DNA of 64,000 bases from CF-162 sp963667205 (lineage in GTDB: Bacteria > Chloroflexota > Dehalococcoidia > SM23-28-2 > RBG-16-64-32): NCBI GenBank assembly GCA_963667205.1, contig OY762959.1:1302001-1366000 (forward strand). The letters run 5' to 3'. The notes under the pieces were generated by a model. The model saw only the letters and a list, made by a program, of their open reading frames with translations, had not been told where the DNA came from and made no database searches. How positions within the stretch are numbered: the first letter of the stretch is position 1; each line of letters begins with the position of its first letter. A program made the position numbers and the translations under genes. Of the stretch, positions 33,623 to 42,040 are shown piece by piece.

Positions 33623-34894
33623 CTAACTTCGCGCTATATTCTCGGCCGCTTCGCATGTGATGTCGCTGCCCAGAATGATCGAGCAGAAGTCATACCCCTG
33701 CAACGGAATGTGCAACTCACCGTACGTAATGCGGCCCAGCACTCCGTCATATTCGAGGTCCTCCAATGCCTCCGCGATTGCGTCGAGGTCAGTCACGGTG
33801 CCAGCAACTTGCATAGCTTCCGCCACCATCAGAATGTGATCGTAGTAGAACAGAGAGAAGCCAGCCAATTCGTTAATCGTCCCGCCTGACGCTATGTACT
33901 TCGCATAGAAGGCTTCAGAGGCTGGTGTACTCGGATCGAACGGAAGGCGAACGGAGCCCAGGAGGAGAAACGGCTGCTCGATTGGCTCTCCTATAGCATC
34001 CTCGGTAGCTATGCTTGGGTTCAGGTTCACGCCCATGAAGGCTGGGGCCGCTTCAAGTTCGATCGCCTGACGTACGCTGACTAGAGCGTCAGCCTGCAAG
34101 AATGAGACAAACAGAATATCAGGATCCTCGTCTTTGACCCTGAGTAGGATAGAACTGAAGTCAGTCGTCCCTGAAGGATACTTGATGACCACCAAGTCCA
34201 TTCCCTGTGCTTCAACCCCGTTGCGGAATGACGGTTCGTTGATCGTAGTCGCCTCAGCGTCCGGCCACAGCATAACTACCTTCTGGATGTCCGGGTCGAA
34301 CTCCTTGATGATCGGTCCGTAGCCCCCGTAGAGGTCTTCCCCAGACGTAAGCGTCTTGAACATACAACGTGATCGTCCATCAGGAAATGCCACGTTCTCT
34401 GCAGTGAGTTCGGGGTCAAGTATGGTTCCCGGTGCGAACATAATGGCAGCACAGTCTTGTGCCACCGGAAGGATCGCGCCAGTAAGGCTGTTGATTACTG
34501 ACGCTGCCAGGACGGTGACCCCGATGTCTTCGGTCAATTCTAGGGCAGCCGCAGCAGCGACAGAAGTCTCACTGCGATCATCCCTCTTGACAACCTCGAA
34601 CATATGGCGCACACCGTCCACGACAATGCCACCCGCCTCATTAAGGTCTGCTACCGCGAGGTCTACGCCTATCAGAGCGCCTTCTCCGTAAATTACGAAA
34701 TTGCCGCTCTCTGACTGGATCGACCCGATCAGGATCGGATCTCCGTCCGTCACAACATCACTTGCGGCGGGTGTACTTGCGGCGGGTGCATCAGTGGGCT
34801 CTCCACCGTCATCGTCATTACACGCGCTTACCGCGAATACGCCAATGCCGAGAGCCAATGTTAGTAGAACGAGCCAATACTTACGCAGCGCCAT
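33623..34894 (-). CDS. ABC transporter substrate-binding lipoprotein (Leu/Ile/Val type)
   Basis: A 423-residue periplasmic-binding-fold protein anchored as a lipoprotein: signal segment YWLVLLTLALGIGVFAVSAC with the lipobox Cys, an acidic low-complexity linker, then ILIGSIQSESGNFVIYGEGAL and YYDHILMVAEAMQ. The ATG at 34894 has GAGGAGG 6 bases upstream. Operator E lies about 29 bp before it. Type I binding proteins of this group bind amino acids, aromatic acids or other small carboxylates. Confidence 0.92.
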   Translation of the reverse strand: MALRKYWLVLLTLALGIGVFAVSACNDDDGGEPTDAPAASTPAASDVVTDGDPILIGSIQSESGNFVIYGEGALIGVDLAVADLNEAGGIVVDGVRHMFEVVKRDDRSETSVAAAAALELTEDIGVTVLAASVINSLTGAILPVAQDCAAIMFAPGTILDPELTAENVAFPDGRSRCMFKTLTSGEDLYGGYGPIIKEFDPDIQKVVMLWPDAEATTINEPSFRNGVEAQGMDLVVIKYPSGTTDFSSILLRVKDEDPDILFVSFLQADALVSVRQAIELEAAPAFMGVNLNPSIATEDAIGEPIEQPFLLLGSVRLPFDPSTPASEAFYAKYIASGGTINELAGFSLFYYDHILMVAEAMQVAGTVTDLDAIAEALEDLEYDGVLGRITYGELHIPLQGYDFCSIILGSDITCEAAENIARS

Positions 34895-34913
34895 TCGACA
34901 CCTCCTCAACGAT

Positions 34914-34929
34914 TAGAGCGAGCGCTCCC
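34914..34929. promoter_or_regulatory. Palindromic operator, site E
   Basis: TAGAGCGAGCGCTCCC: the shared 14-mer is intact, but the right flank is CC instead of CG, leaving an 8-bp perfect core GAGCGCTC (34920-34927). Its centre is 29 bp upstream of the binding-protein ATG, the same spacing as at sites A, C and D. Confidence 0.72.
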
Positions 34930-35064
34930 TTTTATCGCACAAATTAGATTCTATCTTCCAACCGTTGTCAAGAGCTTGCATTCGTCCCCGGCGCACCCAC
35001 AGATTATCTGGCAAGCAACGAGCCCCTACCCGCGGCTCCGAAACGTGTCCGACGGCGATCGGAT

Positions 35065-35499
35065 CTACGAGCGGTTGTCTCGCCGTCGGGACCGATCGTC
35101 TCGGCAGAACTTGACAAGCGTAACGTCCGGCGTCACGTCGTCGAAAGCCACCATCACTGGCAGTCCTTCAACAATCTCCTCCGGTGGGACGTCTACCAGG
35201 TTGGAGATCAGGCGGATGCCTTCATCGAGATCGACCTGCACAACCGCGTACGGGACTTCGTCCAGCCAGGCAGGGTGAAACGCCCGATGGTAGACGACCC
35301 ACGATGAGACGCGGCCAAAGCCGGACATCTGCGCCCACTCGAGGTCTTCAGACCAACATGCCTGGCACATTCGGGCGATCGGATAGACCCAGGCGGCGCA
35401 TTCCCGGCACCTAGGAAGCTTCAGTTCATGGTTCTTGGCGGCATTCCAGTACGGGGCGTTGGTGGTGGTGATCACTGGCAGTGGTTTCGCGTACGACAC
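35065..35499 (-). CDS. Zn-ribbon OB-fold protein (DUF35), partner of 35516
   Basis: A 144-residue DUF35 protein with zinc ligands LPRCRECAAW and MCQACWSED, OB-fold strands GFGRVSSWVVYHRAFHPAW and AVVQVDLDEGIRLISNL, and the end VTPDVTLVKFCRDD. It is very similar in layout to the 21425 protein, so the two pairs look like paralogs. It lies 16 bp downstream of the thiolase-fold gene 35516. Confidence 0.88.
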   Translation of the reverse strand: MSYAKPLPVITTTNAPYWNAAKNHELKLPRCRECAAWVYPIARMCQACWSEDLEWAQMSGFGRVSSWVVYHRAFHPAWLDEVPYAVVQVDLDEGIRLISNLVDVPPEEIVEGLPVMVAFDDVTPDVTLVKFCRDDRSRRRDNRS

Positions 35500-35515
35500 A
35501 TAGACCTCCGTCAGC

Positions 35516-36715
35516 TCATCTCCTCGTAAGAATCATTGACGACCCATCGAGGGACGCATACTGGCAAACGCGGACGCCCGGGACCTGTGCGTCGCCCGCC
35601 TCACCGCGCAGCTGCCTAACTAGGTCAACCGAGTGACCCCAGCCGAACGACTCCACGTCGGACAGTCCGCCGCCACAAGTATTGATCGGAAACTCACCGC
35701 CGGGTGCGGTGCGGCCGCCCTGGATCCAATCAAGCGCCTCACCCTCACCGCAGAATCCGAACTCCTCCAGTGTGAAGGGCACCAGCGGGGAGAATGCGTC
35801 CAGGCATCCTAAGATCTGAATATCGTTTGAGCCCACATCCGCCATTCGGTACACAGGCATTTCGGGCGCTTTATATGGCGCCTCCGTCTGCTGGCCAACG
35901 CCCAAACCGGTCCGCCCGAAAACGAAGCGTTCGCGGCCGGAAACGCTACCCTGAACGCCGCTGATGTAGACGGGCGGCTTCGGACAATCGCGAGCTTGTT
36001 CAGACGTGGTTACGATCAAACAAAACGCCGAGTTGCCCGGGACGCAGTGGTCCAGCACGCGCAAGGGTTCGACTACGTACGGCGACTGCCGATAGTCGTC
36101 GATCGTAATGGGGCGGCCGCAGAAAAAAGCATCGGGATTGTACTGGGCCCACGCCCGCTGCGCGACGGCCACCGCCCCAAGCTTCTCTCCGGCTCCTCCG
36201 TAGTTCGAGAGATACCTCCGCATCGCCATCGCCGCTCCGCCGCCGATCGAGACGAGCCCGTAGGCCGGCGACTCAAGGTGCGGTCCGCCGCCCTCGCGGA
36301 ACATCTCGGACGCTACTGGGTTCATACCCGTCTGAATCCCAGCATGCGCGCGTTGCGCCGCGAAAAACTGCCCGTTCGAGAGGCAAGCAACGCGCTTCGC
36401 CAGCCCGGACGATACTGCCATAGCAGCGACGGCTATAAGTGATGGTTGCTGCCGCCCATGGTTCCAGGATTGAAACGCCCAGGTGATGCTCTTGAGCCCG
36501 AGCATTTCGGGCAGCTTGTCCATGGCACCCTCATCGGGAACATGGTTGACGAGGATCCCGTCGATGTCATCGCGGGCGAGACCTGCGTCCTCGACAGCGG
36601 CCTTGAGAGCGCGGCCTAGGTGGAGGAGCGAGTCGCTGTCCGGGTTGCGGTCAGCCTTCGTACGACCGACCCCAACGATCGCAGTTCTGTCTCTCAGGGA
36701 AATGATGTCGGGCAT
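35516..36715 (-). CDS. Thiolase-fold protein, Ltp2-like putative retro-aldolase
   Basis: A 399-residue paralog of the 20272 protein: TAIVGVGRTKADRNPDSDSL, REGGGPHLESPAYGLVSI, LGCLDAFSPLVPFTLEEFGF, INTCGGGLSDVESFGWGHSV. The nucleophile position reads SWNHGRQQP, again Gly for Cys with a preceding His. ATG 36715 is preferred to an upstream TTG (36760). It lies divergently from the TetR gene, with operator F between them, and pairs with the following DUF35 gene. Confidence 0.85.
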   Translation of the reverse strand: MPDIISLRDRTAIVGVGRTKADRNPDSDSLLHLGRALKAAVEDAGLARDDIDGILVNHVPDEGAMDKLPEMLGLKSITWAFQSWNHGRQQPSLIAVAAMAVSSGLAKRVACLSNGQFFAAQRAHAGIQTGMNPVASEMFREGGGPHLESPAYGLVSIGGGAAMAMRRYLSNYGGAGEKLGAVAVAQRAWAQYNPDAFFCGRPITIDDYRQSPYVVEPLRVLDHCVPGNSAFCLIVTTSEQARDCPKPPVYISGVQGSVSGRERFVFGRTGLGVGQQTEAPYKAPEMPVYRMADVGSNDIQILGCLDAFSPLVPFTLEEFGFCGEGEALDWIQGGRTAPGGEFPINTCGGGLSDVESFGWGHSVDLVRQLRGEAGDAQVPGVRVCQYASLDGSSMILTRR

Positions 36716-36837
36716 GTGCTCATCCGGATACTTTCTGAGGGTGACGCCGGTAGTAGTCAAGTCGCACCGACGAACTTGTCACAGGCTGTGTACAAACCCT
36801 TGCAATCTGTTTAGCCGTTGAGTTAGGATGACCGAAA

Positions 36838-36853
36838 TCGAGCGATCGCTCGA
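36838..36853. promoter_or_regulatory. Palindromic operator, site F (tetR/thiolase divergent region)
   Basis: TCGAGCGATCGCTCGA is a perfect 16-bp palindrome. The half-site CGAGCG is the same as in the other operators, but the two halves are set further apart (CGAGCG-AT-CGCTCG). It lies 66 bp before the tetR start and about 120 bp before the thiolase-fold start, as expected for autoregulation. Confidence 0.7.
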
Positions 36854-36918
36854 AGCGCTGACCGACCTTGTAACATTCGATAGCTCACCTGTCAATCGCT
36901 AACGAGGCCATATCCAGA

Positions 36919-37551
36919 ATGATCGAGAGAACCGGCAATGTAGAGCGGCTAGAAGAACGCCGCGTGCACTTAGTGGCCAGCGTCGTAAAAGTGATGGTCC
37001 AGAAAGGATTCCATAGGACGACCATCCGTGACATGGCCTCCGCCGCCAGGTGGTCGATGGGGCAACTTTACTTCTACGTAAGACGCAAGGAGGATGTCCT
37101 CTTCCTGATCGCGGAGGACATCATGGAAGACTTATTCGGCAGTCTCCAAGCACCGGCCCCTCGGGAGACAATCACTGAGACGCTGCGCGAGACGGTTGAC
37201 CACTTCTTCGACGCCTGCCATCGGAGGCAGAGCGAGATTCAGCTGCTCTACCGTGAGACGGCCTCCATGCTTCCGGAGCACCAGGAGCAAATCAAGGAAT
37301 ACGAACTGCGCCAGCGCAACGTGTTCGCAGAGTTGCTCCGAGAAGGCATCGATGCGGGCGAGTTTTGTCCCGTCCACATCGAAATATTTGCCGAGATCAT
37401 CCTCATCTTGTCTCACGCCTGGATTCTGAAAGGTTGGGCGCTTCGTGACTTGACCACTTTTGAGGAGTTCAAGGCGGCGCAACTGGATCTGATCTTTTCA
37501 CAACTGATTTCTTCAACCTCACCAGCTCACGAACTCTCTAAGCGAGTCTAA
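36919..37551 (+). CDS. TetR/AcrR-family transcriptional regulator
   Basis: A 210-residue regulator. The N-terminal helix-turn-helix is visible in VVKVMVQKGFHRTTIRDMAS and SMGQLYFYVRRKEDVLF, with the usual conserved Tyr-Tyr-Lys-like pattern reading YFYVRRKED. The C-terminal part is helical and would bind a ligand, possibly an acyl-CoA. It stands divergent to the thiolase-fold gene and 33 bp ahead of an LLM gene. It is the only intact regulator in the core block and so the prime candidate to bind sites A-F. Confidence 0.92.
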   Translation: MIERTGNVERLEERRVHLVASVVKVMVQKGFHRTTIRDMASAARWSMGQLYFYVRRKEDVLFLIAEDIMEDLFGSLQAPAPRETITETLRETVDHFFDACHRRQSEIQLLYRETASMLPEHQEQIKEYELRQRNVFAELLREGIDAGEFCPVHIEIFAEIILILSHAWILKGWALRDLTTFEEFKAAQLDLIFSQLISSTSPAHELSKRV

Positions 37552-37584
37552 GAACGCCAGCAATCGGCGTGGACGGAGGTAAAA

Positions 37585-38601
37585 ATGGAAGCGCCAAGGT
37601 TTGGTCTCTGGTACGACTTCCGGAATCCGGCACAGTGGCGTCAGCCGTTCCCGAACCTCTATCACGAGATACTTGAGCAAATCGAATGGGCCGAGACCAT
37701 CGGCTTCGACTCTGTCTGGCTGACCGAGCACCACTTCTGCGACGACGGATACACTCCATCACCGTTGGTGCTGGCAGGAGCCATCGCCGAGCGAACGAAG
37801 TCGATGTTCATCGGCACCAACCTCATGCTCCTGCCGCTGCACGATCCGATCCGCCTCGCTGAAGACTCTGCGACACTCTCGATCCTGTCGGGGGGCCGCT
37901 TCGCTCTCGGCGTCGGGCTCGGATATCGGGATCTCGAGTACAAGGCATTCCATCGCTCGCTGAAGAACCGCCCGAGCCTGATGGAAGAAGGCGTGGAGAT
38001 CATCCGGCGCGCATGGCGTGGCGAACCGGTCAACTTTCAGGGGAAGCGATTTAACGTTCCGGACGTCCGGATCACTCCCGACGTCTCAGATAATCCCCCC
38101 CTGCTCCTTGTTGGCGGGATGGCGGAGGCGGCGATCGCCCGGGCGGCGCGGATCGGGGACGGTTTCCTCAGCACCCAGAACGCCCATCACGACATGTACA
38201 TCGATGCTCTGAAGCAAGAGGGTCGGGACCCGTCCAGTGGGCGTATCTTCGCCGGCCAGTGGATCATCGTTGCCAAGGATCCACAGGCCACCTGGAGCCG
38301 CATTGGACAGCACGCCGTTTACCAGCTGAACGAGTACATCAGCTGGGGCGCGTTTGGCCCACCAGATCAGGTACCGCAATTCGAGAGTGCTGAGCAGATC
38401 GCGGAGGCAGGCGCCTACCAACTAATCAACGCCGACCAGGCCGTCGATCAGCTTGTAGACCTGATTCGCGGACGACCGGAGATCAAGGACATCCACATCT
38501 GGGCACAGCTTCCTGGCGAGCCCGTATCAAGTGGGTCGGAACGGATTGAGTACTTCGCAACAAATGTGATCCCTAAAGTCGTACAGCAGCTCAACAGCTG
38601 A
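37585..38601 (+). CDS. LLM-class flavin-dependent oxidoreductase
   Basis: A 338-residue luciferase-like monooxygenase: FGLWYDFRNPAQWRQPFPNL, GFDSVWLTEHHFCDDGYTPSP, LSGGRFALGVGLGYRDLEY and PPLLLVGGMAEAAIARAARIG. GGAGG lies before the ATG. It is in line with the TetR gene and the second LLM gene (38691), so regulator and oxygenases probably form one unit. It probably uses FMNH2; the substrate is unknown. Confidence 0.92.
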   Translation: MEAPRFGLWYDFRNPAQWRQPFPNLYHEILEQIEWAETIGFDSVWLTEHHFCDDGYTPSPLVLAGAIAERTKSMFIGTNLMLLPLHDPIRLAEDSATLSILSGGRFALGVGLGYRDLEYKAFHRSLKNRPSLMEEGVEIIRRAWRGEPVNFQGKRFNVPDVRITPDVSDNPPLLLVGGMAEAAIARAARIGDGFLSTQNAHHDMYIDALKQEGRDPSSGRIFAGQWIIVAKDPQATWSRIGQHAVYQLNEYISWGAFGPPDQVPQFESAEQIAEAGAYQLINADQAVDQLVDLIRGRPEIKDIHIWAQLPGEPVSSGSERIEYFATNVIPKVVQQLNS

Positions 38602-38690
38602 CTATTCTAAGCTAAAAGGAGGTGCCCCTCGCCCAGAGAAACGACAAAAGAGTCCGCGGCTAATTACGATCCCCAAGGAGGTCCTAAGAG

Positions 38691-39782
38691 ATGAGATTCG
38701 GCGTATTTTACGTCCTTGAGTGCCCCGACCAGGACTACAAGAGAGCGTACGATGAAATGCTTGACCAGATCGAGTACGCGGAGCACCTAGGCTTCGACTT
38801 CGTCTGGCTGGCGGAACACCATGGAGACGACTACGGAAGTATGCCGTCGCCACAGGTAGCGGCGGCTGCGGTCGCTGAGCGCACCAAGCGAATGCGGATC
38901 GGCATGGCTGTTTCGATTCTTCCCTTCGACAATCCCGTCCGCATCGCAGAAGACTACGCGATGGTGGACGTGATCAGCGGCGGTCGCCTGGACTTCGGCG
39001 TCGGCCGCGGATACCAGCCTCAAGAGTTCAAGATGATGGGAGCCCAACAGGACATCAGCCGAGAGATGTTTGCTGAAGCACTGGACATTGTCATTGGCGC
39101 CTGGACACAGGATCCATTCTCCTACAAGGGTAAGCATTACCAAGTGGAGAACGTCTCCGTGCGGCCAAAGGTCATCCAGCAGCCCCACCCGCCGATCTGG
39201 GTCGCAGCGATCAGTCCGGAAACGTTCGAGCTCGTGGCCAAGAAGGGCCTGCAGATCATGGTCACGCCGACGCTGATGTCGATGGATGAGCTCAAGGACA
39301 AGATCATAGATGCCATGCGCGCTCTAGTTAACGCTGGCTGCGACCCCGAAAAGCTGGACTTCCCCATGAACCTACAGATGCACATCGCGCCGACCGTCGA
39401 AGAGGCAAAGGCAAACACCGAATCCAGTCTCGACTGGTACTTCAAGCGTGTAGTCGAACTAGTCCCCCAGGGCGCAAACGCCCCGAAAGGCTACGAGCGC
39501 TACGCGGAAGTAGCCGAGCAGATGGGCGAAATCTCAATCGACGCGCTGATGGAGGCAGGAATCATCCTCCTCGGCACTCCAGAGCAGGCTATAGAGCGCA
39601 TTGAAGAACTACGGACTGACGTTGGCCAGAAGGCGATATCTTGCTGGATGCGCATCGGCGGTCTGGAGCACAAGAAGGTGATGGACTCCATGCGGTTATT
39701 CGCCGAGCAGGTCATGCCGTACTTCAAGACTCAACCGTCGCCTGTTCCGGAGGCGCTGCAGGCTAAGACGTCCGTCAAGTAG
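38691..39782 (+). CDS. LLM-class flavin-dependent oxidoreductase
   Basis: A 363-residue luciferase-like monooxygenase: GFDFVWLAEHHGDDYGSMPSP, RIGMAVSILPFDNPVRIAEDYA, ISGGRLDFGVGRGYQPQEF and PHPPIWVAAISPETFELVAKKG. AAGGAGG precedes the ATG. It resembles the alkanal monooxygenase-like group more closely than the other two LLM proteins here. It is separated from 37585 by 89 bp. Confidence 0.92.
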   Translation: MRFGVFYVLECPDQDYKRAYDEMLDQIEYAEHLGFDFVWLAEHHGDDYGSMPSPQVAAAAVAERTKRMRIGMAVSILPFDNPVRIAEDYAMVDVISGGRLDFGVGRGYQPQEFKMMGAQQDISREMFAEALDIVIGAWTQDPFSYKGKHYQVENVSVRPKVIQQPHPPIWVAAISPETFELVAKKGLQIMVTPTLMSMDELKDKIIDAMRALVNAGCDPEKLDFPMNLQMHIAPTVEEAKANTESSLDWYFKRVVELVPQGANAPKGYERYAEVAEQMGEISIDALMEAGIILLGTPEQAIERIEELRTDVGQKAISCWMRIGGLEHKKVMDSMRLFAEQVMPYFKTQPSPVPEALQAKTSVK

Positions 39783-39926
39783 ACAAAGCGAGAATTCCAG
39801 ATCTAGGCGACCTTACCGCAGCGGAGCCGGATCACCCCCAGTACCTGCGGTGCCGGCGGGAGGAACCTTGGGCATCCTGTATAAACACGTAGGCAGCCGG
39901 AGCATCTTCTCTCTACGAGAACTGCG

Positions 39927-40055
39927 ATGGTTGCCGTCTTCAGCCTCACCGGTAAATCAGGGATCGGCAAGACAACCTTCCTCGAAAAGCTCATCCCGGA
40001 ACTTAGGCGGCGTGGCCACAAGCGGCACCAAGAAGCCTTGGCGATCAGGCCGTGA
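39927..40055 (+). pseudogene. mobB: MobB (molybdopterin-guanine dinucleotide adapter) N-terminal stub
   Basis: The ATG at 39927 opens MVAVFSLTGKSGIGKTTFLE, then KLIPELRRRGHK, matching the P-loop and first helix of MobB. The match ends after about 33 residues and the frame stops at 40053. Full MobB has about 160 residues. It lies between the LLM gene and an SDR gene. Together with the molybdoenzyme stub at 14329 it points to lost molybdenum-enzyme genes. Confidence 0.7.
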
Positions 40056-40141
40056 CCACTGTGGTGACCACCGCTTAGGGCGATGAGTAAGGCGCTGCAT
40101 CGAGCCTAAGTAAAACGGCCTAGCAGGACAGGGGAAAGCGA

Positions 40142-40939
40142 ATGATGAACTCGTCACCAAGCGGCACTCAGCGTGAGGGAGACCAGGCGAACTTGTTCGA
40201 CCTTTCGGGCCGCGTCGCTCTCGTCACAGGTTCTACCAGAGGCCTCGGACTGGCCATCGCCGGCGCGCTCGCTGGATATGGCGCTGACATCATCGTCGTG
40301 GGCCGTAAGCAGCACTCCTGTGACGCCGCCGCCAAAGAGATTGCCCGGGCCACCGGCCAGCGGGTTGCTGGGTTAGCCTGTCACGTAGGCAAGTGGGCCG
40401 ATATCGACCGCTTCGTTGACGCCGTGTATCGACAATTCGACACAGTCGACGTACTCGTGAACAACGCAGGGATGTCGCCGATGTATCCCAGCGTCGACGC
40501 CGTTACCGAAGACCTGTGGGACAAGGTCTTGGGCGTAAATCTGAAGGGGCCGTTCCGGCTTACGGCGCTCATCGGAACGCGAATGGTACGGGCTGGCGGC
40601 GGGTCGATCATCAACATCAGCAGCACCGGTGCCCGAAAACCGACAGGCGATATCATTCCATATGCAGCCGCAAAGGCCGGCCTGGAGGCTATGACTGTCG
40701 GCTTTGCTAATGCCCTCGGACCTACGGTGAGGGTAAACGCCATCCAGCCGGGGCCGTTTCTAACAGATGTGGCGAAGTCTTGGGATATGGTCGAGTATCA
40801 GCGCCGGATCGAAGCGACATCAGCGCTACGGCGGTTCGGCGAACCTTCGGAGATCGTGGGCTCTGCCTTGTTCTTGGCCAGCAGCGCTTCTAGCTTTACA
40901 ACCGGCTCCGTCATCCGCGTAGACGGTGGCACTTTCTAA
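40142..40939 (+). CDS. SDR-family oxidoreductase
   Basis: A 265-residue classical SDR with intact motifs: TGSTRGLGLAIA, NNAGMSP, the Ser of INISSTGA, YAAAKAG and QPGPFLTD. GGGAAAG precedes the ATG. Its stop lies about 200 bp before the IS relic at 41139. It is likely a hydroxyacyl dehydrogenase or ketoreductase of the same pathway. It is the last intact gene of the core block. Confidence 0.88.
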   Translation: MMNSSPSGTQREGDQANLFDLSGRVALVTGSTRGLGLAIAGALAGYGADIIVVGRKQHSCDAAAKEIARATGQRVAGLACHVGKWADIDRFVDAVYRQFDTVDVLVNNAGMSPMYPSVDAVTEDLWDKVLGVNLKGPFRLTALIGTRMVRAGGGSIINISSTGARKPTGDIIPYAAAKAGLEAMTVGFANALGPTVRVNAIQPGPFLTDVAKSWDMVEYQRRIEATSALRRFGEPSEIVGSALFLASSASSFTTGSVIRVDGGTF

Positions 40940-41138
40940 CTCGATACGCCGTCTCATCTGGCAGGTTCCTCGCACCGGACGCCGATACTGGATCGAAGGT
41001 GTCAGGCCGACCTGGATGCCTACCAAGTGTACACGCCGGAATATGTGGCACCTCGTCGAGCTGTACCTTGACGACCCTGACCGCGACCGGCTGGACCCGA
41101 GTCTGGACTCTTGCGTCGGCGAGGATCTCGGCGAACTC
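40940..41138. other. Unassigned sequence between SDR and IS relic
   Basis: About 200 bp. One frame on the plus strand reads through it (PRTGRRYWIEGVRP, HLVELYLDDPDRDRL) but I cannot match it to a family, and it runs into the IS relic. It could be debris of another gene. Confidence 0.3.
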
Positions 41139-41489
41139 TTGCCAGGCAGTGCGCTACCAGCGGACGACCGTCTCAGGCTGAACGAACACGACCGCCGACT
41201 GCCAGCGCGACCACAGCTGGGAGAGGAATGACCAGAAGAGGCGGTCAGATGGGGCAAGCCTGGGTCGACGCGACTGGCGGGAGAGGACAGCGAGTTGCTG
41301 GCGGAGAGCCAGGTTCTCAAGGACGAGATGCCGTCGCGAGCTCAGGGCTGCGCGCAGGGCGGAGCTGAGGAGCGACAAGTAGGTGATCAAGGCGGGGGCC
41401 TCCATTAAGGTGTAACGCCCCAACGCTGCCCCCAACTAGCGCACGGCGTCAACCTTTACAGATACGGATGACATTTTGGCACCCCGCAG
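41139..41489 (-). mobile_element. Truncated copy (left 350 bp) of the 6034-7209 IS family
   Basis: Read on the minus strand from 41489 it begins CTGCGGGGTGCCAAAATGTC and follows the IS at 6034 to about its position 355, ending at the shared GCACTGCCTGGCAA (41139). The transposase N-terminus is in one frame here (MEAPALITYLSLLSSALRAA to VFVQPETVVRW), then a TAG. It therefore preserves the frame that the 6034 copy has lost. The rest of the element is missing. Confidence 0.85.
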
Positions 41490-41896
41490 GGGTGTACCGA
41501 GATCGCTGACCTTGATCCCGATCTGATCGAGTGTATAGTCACGTTCAACGTCTCCATGGACTACACCGCATCCGACCTGCCCAGGTCCATAGGTTGCTCC
41601 ACCAAGAACCAGGGCGTCCTAGTTTTCAACGGCCTCAATGCCCCCCCGCCGTCTTTGAACTAAGCTCGCTCGACGGTGTTGCCACCGTTTCGCCGCGGGC
41701 GTTCGCCTACTTCGACGAATCAGGCAACCCTGTCTTCGGGAATCCAGTGATCATCGAACGCAGCCTATTCGGGCTCTCGTTCGAACCCGTTCCCCGCCCC
41801 CTCGCCACCATCCTATTCGCTATCGACGTAATACCCTCCTTCCTTGAGCCCGACGATTGCTTCCCGCCCGCTCACCCCGATTGCGGGGTGCCTTAG
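41490..41896 (+). pseudogene. Unknown protein, 5' cut by IS and frameshifted
   Basis: Directly after the IS end, one frame reads EIADLDPDLIECIVTFNVSM, then STKNQGVLVFNGLNAPPP. At the run of seven C near 41641 the reading shifts into a second frame, ELSSLDGVATVSPRAFAYFD and on to a stop at 41896. Joined, they look like one beta-rich protein that has lost its N-terminus. I do not recognise a family. Confidence 0.4.
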
Positions 41897-42040
41897 GCCC
41901 ATCCTTCGCTAACGGTCAGAGGGTCACCGGGTATGAGTGCCGTGAGGACGGCGGTGTAGACGCCTGACCTGGGCTTACCGACGAGCTGCCCGTGTCTGCA
42001 ATCGCCGACGGTGCTTCCGAACGTACCATCTACGTAGCTC

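Noticed and set aside
6034..41489. A composite transposon made by the two IS copies around the core
   Set aside because: The right copy is only a 350-bp end and the left has three frameshifts; the cargo includes unrelated genes and there is no shared target duplication.
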